Source: Anastatus disparis (lineage: Eukaryota > Arthropoda > Insecta > Hymenoptera > Eupelmidae). From it: 64,000 bases of DNA. How positions within the stretch are numbered: the first letter of the stretch is position 1; each line of letters begins with the position of its first letter. Location of the stretch: positions 5,295,001 to 5,359,000 of the forward strand of contig JAFFSR010000242.1 in assembly GCA_017163975.1 (NCBI GenBank), given 5' to 3'. Shown piece by piece: positions 52,661-64,000 of the stretch. The position numbers and the translations under genes were made by a program. The notes beneath the pieces were generated by a model. The model ran no database searches, was not told where the DNA came from, and worked only from the letters and a program-made list of their open reading frames with translations.

Positions 52661-54393
52661 AGTTTATTTCATAGTTTTATTAAGGAAACAATATTACAAA
52701 GCCGAAAGAAAATCCGAAATTTAAATGTAATAAACTCCCCTTGTAAGCTTCGATTTATCTGAATAAAATGCTTATAATAAGTTATAAAATAAGTTGAGCG
52801 TTTTATGATAAAGAAACTAATTTCTATTCTTAGACACATATTTAAAAACGCTTTTACTCTATTCCATCTAGATTTTTTCGGTCTCGATGAGCTTCGACCA
52901 CGTCTTCAATTTCAATGATAAAGCTTTTAAGAAAATAAGCCGTCGATTCATTTTTAACGTATTATTTTTCGATTCATCGACTATATGATTGTCGATTCAC
53001 TGAGATTAATGTATTTATAGGTATAGAATCATTTGGTCATTTTCTAACCGTAGAAATAAAAGATTTTGCTATCTAAGTGTGAAGTGTTTTATATACATTG
53101 CTTATTTAATTCAACAGAATATTATATGCATTGTCTTTTAACATTTTGAATTAGAATTAAAAATGTGCTTTTTACTGATTGTCATTTTATATTTTATACA
53201 AGTCAAAAAAATTTATATTAAGAAAAATTATTTGTTTCCAAATTAATTGATTTAAAATAAAAAACAATTAAAATTTGAAGTTTTTCAAAACTTTCCACGC
53301 AATTAAAGCGGCACGTGTACATTCGAAGCTTTTGATTTTTGTTTCTATTTCACGATCTAACTATATCCACGTGCACATATTTTTTTTCAGTATATATATG
53401 CTCAAGCAAAGATGACGTCAGCGTGACTACGAGAGAGCCAGAGAGACGTTTGCGAGGGTTTGCCCCTCATCGATTTTTTTTTCAGCTACACTTTATATAG
53501 GCTACCCCTTTTTTTAGTTACCTGCTTTGTCTACCGGTGTTTATATAGATTGTACTTTTGTATTACATGTACAACTTTGGTTATTAATTCATCGTTTTTA
53601 TTATTAGCTTTTTATTTTAATTCCTGATTTTTCACTTTATTTGAAATTTTAGGGTTTTTCATTTAGATTTTTCAATTTTTTTGTACCTTAGGAAGTGCCT
53701 GACAATTTGTTTATTTTATAAAATTAATTTATTTGTTTGACGATAGTACTTAATTTTTATATGAAAACTAACAGACATTATTATAACGATATTTGTATTA
53801 AAATTATTTTACTTCACTCGACCTCATTCAAATAGAATTAGGATACATTAACTAACGAAAAAATATGAATTTATAGCCACAATCAACATGACAAACGGCC
53901 AGACTCTGGACTAAAACTAATTTAATTCTTTACCAAGGGTATATATCTTATACTTTAATTAAAGGCATCGATTTTATTAATTATAAACGTTGATTCTTCA
54001 AATATAGTGTCTTTTTATAGTTTTTAACGGCTAAAATATTAATAAAGCTTGCGCAATAACCTACTTTTTAAACTTAATAAACTATTTTATATTTAATAGA
54101 ATACAAACAGAAAATCAATAATTTTTTTTTCTTAACTGCAATAAAAACAGTTTGCTATCGATTTTTTTTTTCTTCTATTTTTCTTTTATTTTGAACTCAA
54201 ATAATTGTTAAACTCAATTGTTATTATTGAGAGTTAAATTTAAATTTCGTAACTATAATTGATTCATAATTGATTTTATTTTTCATAATTATTTTCAATC
54301 ATAAATATTGATGTTAAAAATTTTGCTGATTCAGCAACCTAATTTTACTGTTTGTCAATTCAACTAAAGCAAATATTTACCTTTAATTTAACG
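52661..54393. other. AT-rich sequence with a small GC-richer patch
   Basis: 53390-53540 contains a perfect cAMP-response-type palindrome TGACGTCA (53413-53420) and TATATA sequences on both sides. No coding potential was seen elsewhere. Confidence 0.5.
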
Positions 54394-54395
54394 TA

Positions 54396-55797
54396 AGGTA
54401 GTGGAACCAATCACTGATCGGGGACCAAATAATGATAATTTTGTAAAAAAATTTATTTTAAAATAGTTTTAAGATTTTTTTTTATTAAAAAGAAATTATA
54501 TTTAATAAATAAAGCATTGATAAACTTATTTCAAAAGTTTTTATGCTCAATCAGTTTGTCAAATTTGAAAAAAAAATTCATGAAAATCGTCTGTTACGTT
54601 TCATGTGTTTGCACGGGCAACAGCTTAAGCAATGGCGGAAGAACAGTGAGTGGACTTAATGCATTTTTTCTTTGCTTTTGAGTGATATTTTCATTAAAGG
54701 GATTCTTTAAACATAAATTAAAGCATTAAAATGGCAAAATTAAAAGAGGTACGAATTTGTTTATACAACTAAGCCTTATTTATTTTAATGATTATCAATT
54801 GGTTACTTAAATTATACAGGGAACCTATTATTGATAATCGAATCTCTAATGATTTTTTTCAAGTTATTTTAAAAGAAATAAAATATTTATAAAGTTAAAT
54901 TAGTTATATTTATTATTTCATTGGTTTTTTCTAGAAAAAACAGTACAAAGAAAAACAATGATTCCGATATGGAAAAAGCTGTAAATGAGGTTAGGACAGG
55001 AGTTAAAGTAAGACAAGCTAGCAAAACATTATACACAAAAAGTAAAGGATATTTACGTTTGAAAACTCATCAGAAGAAAAACGATCATTATTAGAAGCTC
55101 AGACTAAACAATTACATTTTGAGATCGTTGAAAATTTGTCATGTAAAAGTCAACTGGTAAAACAAAATAAAACTTTGATTTCAGAAGAAAAAATAATTAG
55201 AAATAAATTAAAGAATATCAAGCCTAAAAAAATAATTAAAAAAGAAAAAGTAGACTGATTAAAAAAAAATGTAATTTATTACAAATTTTATGGTTTTAAG
55301 CAGTAACTATGCACTATTTTTGAGTATTTTAATAATGAATCGTTTTCCTTGTATTCATGAATGTATACATACTTAAATTATATTTAAATATGTTGTTTAA
55401 GGCTGCAATTTTAGTTTCAATTATTATTATTTAATATAAAATTTAATATCTGTACAAGATTTAACTTTATAAGATAAAGTTATTTTAAAAAATAAATGAA
55501 TTTATGCATCCTAGTTTCCAGAATTTAATGTTATCAATAAATGGTTCTTCCCTTGATTAATAATTGGTTCCTAACCTAAAATGCTGATCAATAATTGGTT
55601 CTTACGATGCTTAAAATAAAATAGAAATTAAAAAATATTTATTGCATAAAATGAATAAAATTAATTATTTTCGCGATAAATAAGTACTATATTTTCTAAC
55701 AAAATAGGTTTTATATAATTTTATTTATTAAAAATTTAATTATTTGTATTTTTTTTCAAGCTTTTCCTTAAATGATCAATAATTGGTTCCACTACCT
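54396..55797 (+). mobile_element. Tc1/mariner/pogo-type DNA transposon, internally deleted, 1.4 kb
   Basis: Terminal inverted repeats begin AGGTAGTGGAACCAAT and run about 25 bp (left 54396-54420, right 55773-55797), with three or four differences. Both ends are flanked by TA (54394-54395 and 55798-55799), the target duplication of the Tc1/mariner/pogo group. Further copies of the GGAACC..ATTATTGAT motif lie near both ends (about 54791-54840 and 55539-55610) and may be transposase-binding repeats. The interior carries a broken transposase with a pipsqueak-type helix-turn-helix but no catalytic core. It is therefore a non-autonomous deletion derivative. Confidence 0.82.
54632..55258 (+). pseudogene. 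Remnant pogo-like transposase: DNA-binding N-terminus and C-terminal tail, catalytic domain missing
   Basis: A possible first exon is 54632-54645 (ATG GCG GAA GAA CA), followed by a GTGAGT donor. The acceptor TTTTTTCTAG ends at 54934, and joining keeps the frame into exon 2. There MEKAVNEVRTGVKVRQASKT (from 54969) matches the first part of a pipsqueak/pogo helix-turn-helix. The frame stops at 55092-55094. A second frame, shifted by two bases and open from about 55046 to the TGA at 55256-55258, encodes a Lys/Glu-rich tail like the C-terminus of a transposase. The DDE/D catalytic region is absent. Interpretation: internal deletion plus frameshift of a formerly intact gene; no activity expected. 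Confidence 0.65.
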
Positions 55798-55799
55798 TA

Positions 55800-58700
55800 C
55801 TTCTATTTCAATGAAATATTTCTATCTCTTCCTATAATTTAAAAAAAAAACAACAAAATATAATAGAACAGTAATTCATGCCCTTTACTATAACTACGAT
55901 TTTGAATGTGCTCAAGCTTAAAACGCATGAATATATATGAAAATTAAGAATCCTGCACCCGGAACCGCAACACATAGAGCCATTGAAGCGTGTTCTTTTC
56001 ACGCCTCGGCGGATAGTTTAATTAGAGACAAAACGGTACGAGAATGACCTATGCTTTGTCCTTTTGCCGTATACTGTATGATTCGTTATTATTTAAAATG
56101 AATTTGGTTTTTTTTCTTCTTCATTTTTTTTTTGCATGCCTAGAAAAACAATTTTTTTTTTTTCAACGTTTTATAGGTTTATTGGTGCACACTCGTTTAT
56201 ATAGTGGATTGCGACGATGAAGATGCATCGTTCAGATCGTTGCGCACACACGTATATACGCGACTGCTGACTCTGGCCGGATTGAAAGTACGAAAAAAAA
56301 ATAAAATACGTTTTCCGCAAGCATAAATCTGTCGATGAAGAGAGAAAAAAAAATAGTTTATTTTATGTGATTTATATAGATGATATGCAAGATGGATTGT
56401 TTCGAGCAGTTTTGTAAGTTTCAATTTATAATAGATCGCCTTTTTTTTTGTTTTTTAATCAATGTTTATGCAAAAATATAATTAAATTCACAATATTTTT
56501 ACAATTTTAAATAAAAATAGGTATTCTAATGATATATTTTAATCATAGTAGTTCTAAAATTAAAAAAAAAATACATTATAAGTTTTTTTTGCTTTATAAT
56601 TAAATTTATAATTATTTAAAGAATCTTCGTTGTAACTTAATTAAAATAAATTTAATAAAGTAATAATTAAATTTGAAAGAAAGGCGATATTGGTTTTTTT
56701 TTATTAAACATTGTAATAAATGCATTAATTAAACACTCATATAATCTGTTCTTTGAGTAATAAAATCTTTAGATCGTTTGACTTCAAATTCTTTAGAAAT
56801 AAAAATTTTATTATATTTTTTTAAATTAAAGCATCGATTCTTCTTTTGAATAGCACCGTTTACTACTTATTTTTTAAAAATATAATTTATATATTCATCA
56901 AAGGATATAAAAGTGTAGTTGATTTTATAATAAATTTATTGAAAGAATTATTTAAACGTTGATTTATGACTTTTATATTTTAAAGAAAAAATTTTTTTTT
57001 CCACATTTTTCTAAAAGCAATAATGTGTGAAAAATTGTTATTTTTTAAAAAGTCAGTGAATAGAATATTACCTATAAAAATTTTTGCAATCCCTTTAAAC
57101 TTTTGTAAATGCTCAACAATGGAGACCCATTTGTCCTTTATGCTTGAGGAAACTTGAGCAAAAAGCATGACAAAACTTCAAGAAAAGAATACGGGGGATT
57201 TTCTGTGTGACCTTTTTTTTTTTGTTAACTCATTTCTTATTTTGATTTTCTTCATTTTTCAAGCTATTGTTTCTTCCTACTTTTTGCGTGTATTTGTTGT
57301 TTTGAAAATTAATAGTTTTGATTGTTTTTGTTATTTAATCATTTAAAATTTTTTATATTAAATATATGAAATTTTTATATTTAAATGGTATAATTTACAG
57401 ATTATGCACCTTAAAATAGAAAAATTTTAATTACGCGTTAAAGACTTAAAATATAATTTATGCAAAAATAAATTTGTGTGAACGAAGGGAATTGTTTAAG
57501 ATTTTACATTATGTTGATTTTTTATTTCAATTTAAAAAAAATTTTTAAAATAAACATTAAAATTATTGAGGATCAAGAACCAATAAAATTGAATTTTCAA
57601 CAAAATAGTGTTTAAAATAAAACATAAAACTTAAAAAGCGACGAACTTGCACAATTGTACTTTTGTCACGCAATTTTACATAACACATTATTTCACTTTA
57701 CTTGAAAAATACTTTTTCTCTTTTTTCCCGTTTTCTAGCTTTGCTCCTATTCTTTCCCTAATTCTCGCCAATTTCACATTTTCATCTCCGACGTTTTCTC
57801 GTATATACCCATCCTCCTTGCGCTTTTCCGTTTCTTTCTTTCTCACAAGAGGAGAAGAAAGGGGCAGGGAAAGAGGAGAGCGCGTTAAAGAAGGTAAAAA
57901 GGAAAAGCGCGCGAAGCACGACGAAAACTTTCTTTCTTGTTGCGCAAAACTACGTGACTCTTTTTTTCTTTTTTTTCTCCCTTTAGCCAGAACCGAACCT
58001 CCGCGTGAGGATCTTTTCTCTTACCCTCGTTAATTTTTTCTCGCGTACAGTTTCTTTCAATACTTCTTTGTTTATTTTTTTTCTATCTTCAACTCGCGTA
58101 CACACGCACAGCTTCCTTTTTTCTTTTTTAATTGTATCTCTCTAATTCTTTTTTTTTACCTTCTTAAATAATATTCATCCGATTATTTATTTCAAACTCT
58201 TTATTTTTTATTCTCATTTTTTTCTTTCGCTCAAAACCGCGTTCAAGGTGCCTACACCACTAGCGAACTCTCTTTTATTTCGTAGAAAATAATTTCTGCT
58301 CGTGCAGCTCGATGAAAATACCACGTGTATATATATACATACACATAGACATGTACACATATATGTATATGTATTTATATTTATATATATTTTTTCTTTA
58401 TTATTATATGATTTGTATGACACGAAGGACGAGAGATACAAGTACCTTGAGGCGATCTATTTTTTTCTTGGAATTTATTTTATTTTTATTTTTTGTTCTT
58501 TGCATTGTGATGTATGAAAAATTTTGCATAGCAAAATTTTTCTTTAAATTCGGGCTGCGAACGAAAAGATTCGTTTTTAAATTCAATATTTAATAACGTC
58601 TAAAGGTAGTTGGTTTCTTTCTTCCTTCGTGTATTGTTATTGTATAGGTTTATATATAATTTTTATATATATATTGTATAATATTTAATCATATGTATAA

Positions 58701-61700
58701 TTGTGTACAGTTTATCGTGCGATTGCGCTTCGCGCGAATCCTTTACTGTTTTTTTCTCTCGCTTATCTTCTCGCATCATAATAAACGTTCACAATTCGCA
58801 GCTCCTCGGACGCTCATACGCTTTCGCTAATTCGTCATTTTATTCTTTTACTAAACTTGGGTAGCTAATATGTCGTTTCTATTTACATTGGGTAATTGAG
58901 TGGTTTGAGTTGATGCTGAGTTTATTATTAAATAAATATTTGCAATTAATTTGATATTTATTATTAAAAAATGTTTTTCGTCTCTTGAAATGATATACGT
59001 CAAAATTTAATTATTAATATTTTAATTTAAATAGTTTTTCACATTTACTTTAAGATCTTTTTCGAAGAATGACGTACTATATTGAAATTGAATTTCATTA
59101 TTCAGCCACCGAAAGAAAATAAAATTCAAGGATAAAATAAAAAATTGATATAATTTTTCAAAATTATTGGAGTCTTTGACCTCTAATGTCACTTAAAGGT
59201 TAATAATTGTTAATCAAGCTAACAAAATTTAAAGCAGATAAACCAGTAACCAAGTCTAGTATTTGATCCAACATATACATAAGAAAACTTGTTAATGAAA
59301 TAAAAATTTTTTGTCAAGACCCTTACAACTACAACCTTACACCACTCAATTGTCCTTTCTTCGTTCCAGCTTCATTCTAATAATCTTGACCTATACCTTG
59401 AATTGTCGCACGTAACATGTATACTGGAGACATAATTGTCCAGCTTATTATTTTTTTTTAATGTTATTATTACGAATAGTTTTTTTTTAAATTTTTTTTT
59501 AATTAATATTTTTGGTTTCGTTAGCTTTGTCTTAATTTAACGCTCCATATAATACGTATATTTATAATATATATTTACTTATTATAATATATATTTATTT
59601 GTGTTGTTTTATTTTATTTTTTGCCTTTTTTCATTAATTATTTAGTTTTAAATCTAGGGGTGATATGTACCAAATGGAAGATTCGTGCCACTCGAGAAAA
59701 ATTGGTGACGCGCTTTTTATTTTGTCTCGCAAGACCGGGACACGATTCGGTACATGCGAATGCGCTTTAGTTTTTTTTTAATTATCATCATCCCTTCGTT
59801 TGTCCAGCGTATGGATATATTTTTTTTTTCATACGCTAACGCCTTTTACACACATCAATAAAAGCAATGGCTTGAACTTTAAAATTAAGTATTTCAATTG
59901 TTTCATGATAATTTTGAAATGTTATTTGAATTTGACAAAATTTTAACAAAAATAAAAATATATTCTAATTAAGATGAAAATATTTAATGATTTCAATATT
60001 CATTTAAAACAATAAAAATACAAAATTGTAATTCAAACAAATTGCTCACATATTTATCTTTTTTTTTTATTTTTTTTTTAACTCACATTCTCACATATTG
60101 TAGTTGCAGACTACAGCGACGCTCGATTAAACGAGCTCGTCACGAGCCATATTGTGTATATAACATATTTCTTTTTTTTTATATATATATATATTTATAA
60201 TTTATATATGTATATATATCGCATCGCCTTGGGCGATTGATTACATTTAGGCTTCGATCGGTTTTTGTCTAAAGTGTCATTGTTATTTTTTTTTTTTTTA
60301 TGTATATAAGTGTATACATGTTTTTTTTTAGTTTTTTTTTTCTTCTAATATTATTATGGGGGCTCGAACTTGTCGTTTGACGAGTTTGTTCGCGCGCGCA
60401 CATTGTCGTCTTCACATTGTTTTTTTTTTTATTTGTTCAGCTTGACCCTTCACACTTCAATTTTTACCGTTCGCAGCGCATTTTACAAATAAAAGGAATG
60501 AAAGAAGAAAAAAAGACAATGCTAAATTTAAAAAAAAAAATAAAAACTGCAAAAATTGACCTCGATCCTACACAGACGCTCATTCAGCTTTGTTCTTTTA
60601 CTTTTTTTTTTTATTTTTTTTTTAATTTGTTTTTCATTTGTGTAGATATATATATATATATATATACATCATTTGCGGCTGAAAACGTAACGAAACATCG
60701 TTACGTTCGTATACACTTGTTGTACGTATTTTATGTGTACGTGGAACTTTTCTCTCTTTCTTTCTCTCATATATACCCTCTTCTTCAACGCGCAAGAAGA
60801 GAAAACTCTAGCTTGGGCGCTCGTTAAACTCACGTCCAAGGACGTTGAAACGCGAATGAATAAAAAGAACAAAAAAAAAAGTAAAAAAAAAAAAGAAAGA
60901 AAGAAAAAAAATATAGTCGAGAGAATAATAAAGGAGAAAACACATTACGTCTCTCTGTCTTGCGTTGCTCTCTTGAGTTTTAGTGTTAGCTGGTTATATA
61001 TTTTTACATTTTTATTTTAGATTTGAGGTGCAAAATGGAGAAGAAAAAAGTTTTCTAGAAAAGCATATTTTGTAATATTTCATGTTGTTAATAACTGGAT
61101 TTTTTTTTAATCGGTGATTAATATTCAATTTCAGAATCGAAGTTTATGCGTTGTTACTACACATCAAATAAATTAATTTCTGAAATAATTTATTCTTCAA
61201 AATAAAATATTATTTTTTTCTAAAAATAATCAATTACATCATTATTGATTAATTATATACATTGAAATTCAATAATTTATGCTATTTTTATTGACATTAA
61301 ATCAAAAACAGTCATTCAATACCTCTTTTTTCGAGTAATCAAACGATTAAAGCCATGTATAGTCGAACAGATGATTAATTATGGCCAGCAATCAATCATC
61401 AAACCAATGCTCGATTACTTTATCATCAATCAATTTTCCACATCAATAATCAAAGATATTAAAATGTTAAAAAATATAAGAACCAGCAGTAACTAAGTGA
61501 TTTACATTTTATGAAAAATGGATAATTTTGAAGTTAACGTACGTCTCTCGGTTAATGGAATTTTAGCGTTGTGTAGGGTCAAGGTCTTTTGCTCGTATAA
61601 ACATTGTTCTTCTTAATTCATGTACATATATAATTAAACGAAAGTAACGCTAACGACTAAATACGCAATTTTAAAGCAACGATTCGTTCCTTTTTTCTAC

Positions 61701-62197
61701 ATTACTTTTAAACAAATTTAAGAGTCTTCGAAAATAAGTTTTATTCATTTTTTTAAAAAAAATCTATTGTAAACTAATGCAGGAGATTATTTGATTACGT
61801 TAACGCCGTCTAAGCTACATGCTCGCATAAAATTTCTTCAATTTTAGTTTTTTTATTAATCTCACTTCGCTCTGTCAATCAGCATCGACTATATATATTT
61901 ATCCATGTTAAAAATCCAACAGCGAAACGATCTATGATTCGCCATGAGATATTTTTAATATCATAAAGTTAACGTATCTTCAGCGTACTCATGAACTGCT
62001 ACTGTATAAGTTACGATTTTTAATTCGAAGATAAATTACTTTATAATACGTTCTTTAAAATCTTATTGATCTGAATTCGGTTATTAAACGAGTTTTTTTA
62101 TTGTTGTTGTTTAGCGACAAATAAATTGAATATTCAAACTTGTTTAGTTTTAAATTGGGATCAATAAGTTGACATTAAATAATGAAAAATATGAGAT
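55800..62197. other. Non-coding sequence with T-rich tracts; downstream of the GPI-anchor exon
   Basis: 55950-56300 is a more complex patch (CG-rich, with CACTATATAAACGAG on the minus strand). 57650-58240 alternates pyrimidine and purine tracts, and 58.2-60.9 kb is poly-T-rich on the plus strand with TA repeats near 60180 and 60646-60665. Small islands occur at 59655-59775 and 60105-60165. Frames at 57647-58033, 58302-58593 and 60417-61020 are simple-sequence products. Part of 61-62.2 kb may be 3' UTR of the minus-strand gene ending at 62198. Confidence 0.5.
62097..62102 (-). terminator. First poly(A) signal after the GPI-anchor exon
   Basis: AATAAA on the minus strand about 100 bases past the stop codon. 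Others follow further down, so the 3' UTR may be much longer. Confidence 0.35.
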
Positions 62198-62319
62198 TCA
62201 GGCTCGATATAAGAACATTAGTGTCAGAAGTAGTATTAGAGGACTGCTGTTACGCAAACTCCTGGCACCAGCTGATACGCTAGACGCTACCGCACCGCTA
62301 CAGGCCTCCGGTGATGGAT
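62198..62319 (-). CDS. Last coding exon of a probable GPI-anchored surface protein (partial, rest beyond the right edge)
   Basis: On the minus strand, acceptor AATTTTTGCAG (ending at 62320) is followed by a 122-base open segment: two bases completing a codon, 39 codons, then TGA at 62200-62198. The peptide starts PSPEACSGAVASS and ends LRNSSPLILLLTLMFLYRA. This is the layout of a GPI-attachment signal: small residues (omega-site candidates in the RNSS region), a short spacer, then an uninterrupted hydrophobic end. The segment stands out because it is far richer in G and C than its flanks. The preceding intron is phase 1. Adhesion molecules of the Ig superfamily (lachesin, DIP or Dpr type), glypicans and Ly6 proteins all end this way, but these residues do not tell which. 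An ordinary single-pass tail anchor is an alternative. No earlier exon was found in 62320-64000. Confidence 0.6.
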
Positions 62320-64000
62320 CTGCAAAAATTAAAATTCAGAGATTTAATTAATTTAATGCTTCGCGTGAGATAAAGTCTTATAAATCTTTAAATAATTAAT
62401 TAATTTTGTTTTTAAAAGAAAAAAAAAGGTTTCATAACGGCTTTTCTCTGTTTTCTTCACGGAGAGAAATGAGTAATGTTACTATATTCCATTGTGACTG
62501 TGAGAAATACTTAATTTTGTAGAAAAATTACTAATTAATGAGAAATGTCGCTACTATGCAACCAACATTCCATACAAACAAAGTTAATTTTTTTATGTAT
62601 ATATATTAATTTTTACCATATGTTTAGTAATTTTTACACTTCACAGTTACGATGAAATATAGTAATTTTATTCATAGGATTTTTTTCCATGTTTTAAATA
62701 ATATTATTTTAGTTTTTGAACTATGAACTCTTTATTATAAGTTAAACCATAATAAGTTTAATTAGTACACCAGATTGGGATTATGTGTACAAGACCTTGA
62801 AAGTTAAAAAAATTTTCGATTTTGGATAGTGTCCCGTTTTAAACTTTTCTGATTTTTCGAACTTTCGAAGTCTCTCGTACCCATAGCAAGTCGGACACGT
62901 TCGCCAAACCGGATCGATTAAATTTATAATTTTATCGATAAAAAGTATGTAACCCAAAAAATAAAAGTAGTACTTTTTTTTACAAGGAAACATAAAACAA
63001 CCTTCATGGATCTTCAACTTTTATTAAAAATTTTTTAATAAAAATCATTGATTTATCGGAAATGAACTACTAACCAACTTTTGCTATACAAATAAATTAA
63101 AATAAATAAATAATTATGATACACTGAATGTTTTAATTTTAAATAAATTTTTAAATGATATGTGACGTGTGTGACATGTACATGTAAAAGCAATTACCGT
63201 TATACTTTTAGAAAACACTAATTCGGACATTTTATTACGCAAAAAAAATACTTAAATTAAAATTCATCATATTGATGTTTAAAAAAAAAAAATCTTTCTT
63301 TATTCATTATTTATACTTTGTAGAATTAAAAATTAAAAAATGCTATAAAACGTTGGTCGAAAGAAAGTATTTCCATCTTCAAAATATTTATCATTAGAAA
63401 CTCAAAAAATTTCAAAATATTAACTTTTCATTTTATAAGTTTACTTACAGTAATATTGAATCATTAAAAACTGTTTGAAAAAGCTTATATTAGCAGAGCA
63501 ATTATAAGCGTTTTACGTTAAATTTGTTTTATCATTCAAGTTAGTTCAACGTTTAACATGCTCATCCAGAATATTTCAAACAGTGGCTTTTTAATTAGCC
63601 GAAATATTGTTCGCAAATCCAAACCGAGCGAAACTATGTATAATTAATCAAATGAACCTTGAAATAGTTTTTACTACCTTTGGTAATAATTGAAACTTTG
63701 TATGACGTCAATTGCCTTTTTTTGAGATATGAGGAATAAATATTTCAACGTTTGATTTAAAAATGGGGGTAAATATTCAATGAAAATTTCTTGTTCAAAT
63801 TTTTCTATACAGTAGAAATAATTTGAAATAAGCCGTAAGAAAGAAAATAAAATTTGCATAACAGTTTTTAATAATAGTAAATTTAATTACGTTCGCGAGA
63901 ATATTATGCCATTATATTGTTAAATGCGTCTTTTTAATGAAGGTTTGAAATGATAAAATCTCTTATGAACTAATAGAACTAAATCTTTCTTAATAATCTA
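62320..64000. other. Probable last intron of the minus-strand gene; AT-rich, no exon seen
   Basis: No segment shows both exon-like composition and splice sites. The 78-codon minus-strand frame at 62781-63017 has no family features. TGACGTCA occurs at 63703-63710. The intron assignment follows from the acceptor at 62320 and is inference. Confidence 0.5.

Noticed and set aside
57647..58033. 128-codon plus-strand ORF
   Set aside because: It spans a pyrimidine tract then a purine tract (Phe/Ser then Glu/Arg/Lys) with no domain. Low complexity.
62169..62351. Plus-strand 60-codon ORF with Ala/Ser/Leu-rich sequence
   Set aside because: It is the antisense of the minus-strand GPI-anchor exon, which has a splice acceptor and a meaningful C-terminus; the plus frame has neither.
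1..64000. CRISPR array, bacterial operons, origins, prophage or viral genes
   Set aside because: No regularly spaced repeats, ribosome-binding sites or long bacterial-type ORFs; the introns, SINEs and composition are those of an animal genome.

Overview
The window looks like animal nuclear DNA, most likely from an insect and probably a hymenopteran. It is very AT-rich and has spliced genes with GT-AG introns, tRNA-derived SINEs, a pogo-like DNA transposon remnant and long poly-T/poly-A tracts. The hymenopteran guess rests on the antigen 5-like form of the one complete gene (inference). Only two pieces of protein-coding gene can be supported; almost all other open frames are low-complexity or chance.

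Left part (1-15.1 kb): one complete minus-strand gene, 14778 down to 6593. It has seven coding exons and encodes a secreted 234-residue CAP-superfamily protein of the antigen 5 / venom allergen 3 type. A TATA-like box lies about 215 bp upstream of the ATG and an AATAAA follows the stop codon. The 4.7 kb first intron holds a SINE and a (TA)24 microsatellite. A second SINE lies just past the 3' end, and an old ~535 bp fold-back repeat sits right upstream of the promoter.

Middle part (15.7-54 kb): a gene desert of nearly 40 kb. It contains six further SINE copies, a weaker fold-back at 52.2-52.7 kb, long strand-asymmetric pyrimidine or purine tracts, and several GC-richer islands that look more like regulatory DNA than exons. 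The best of these pairs a GA repeat with two octamer (ATTTGCAT) motifs near 31.6 kb.

Right part (54-64 kb): a 1.4 kb TA-flanked element with ~25 bp terminal inverted repeats carries a broken pogo-like transposase gene that has lost its catalytic core. At 62.2-62.3 kb on the minus strand is what looks like the last exon of a GPI-anchored surface protein whose other exons lie beyond the right edge.

The most noteworthy repeat is the SINE family, in eight copies. It has a tRNA-like head with A and B boxes and a conserved 3' body in which CGTCGCT and AGCGACG can pair just before the tail.
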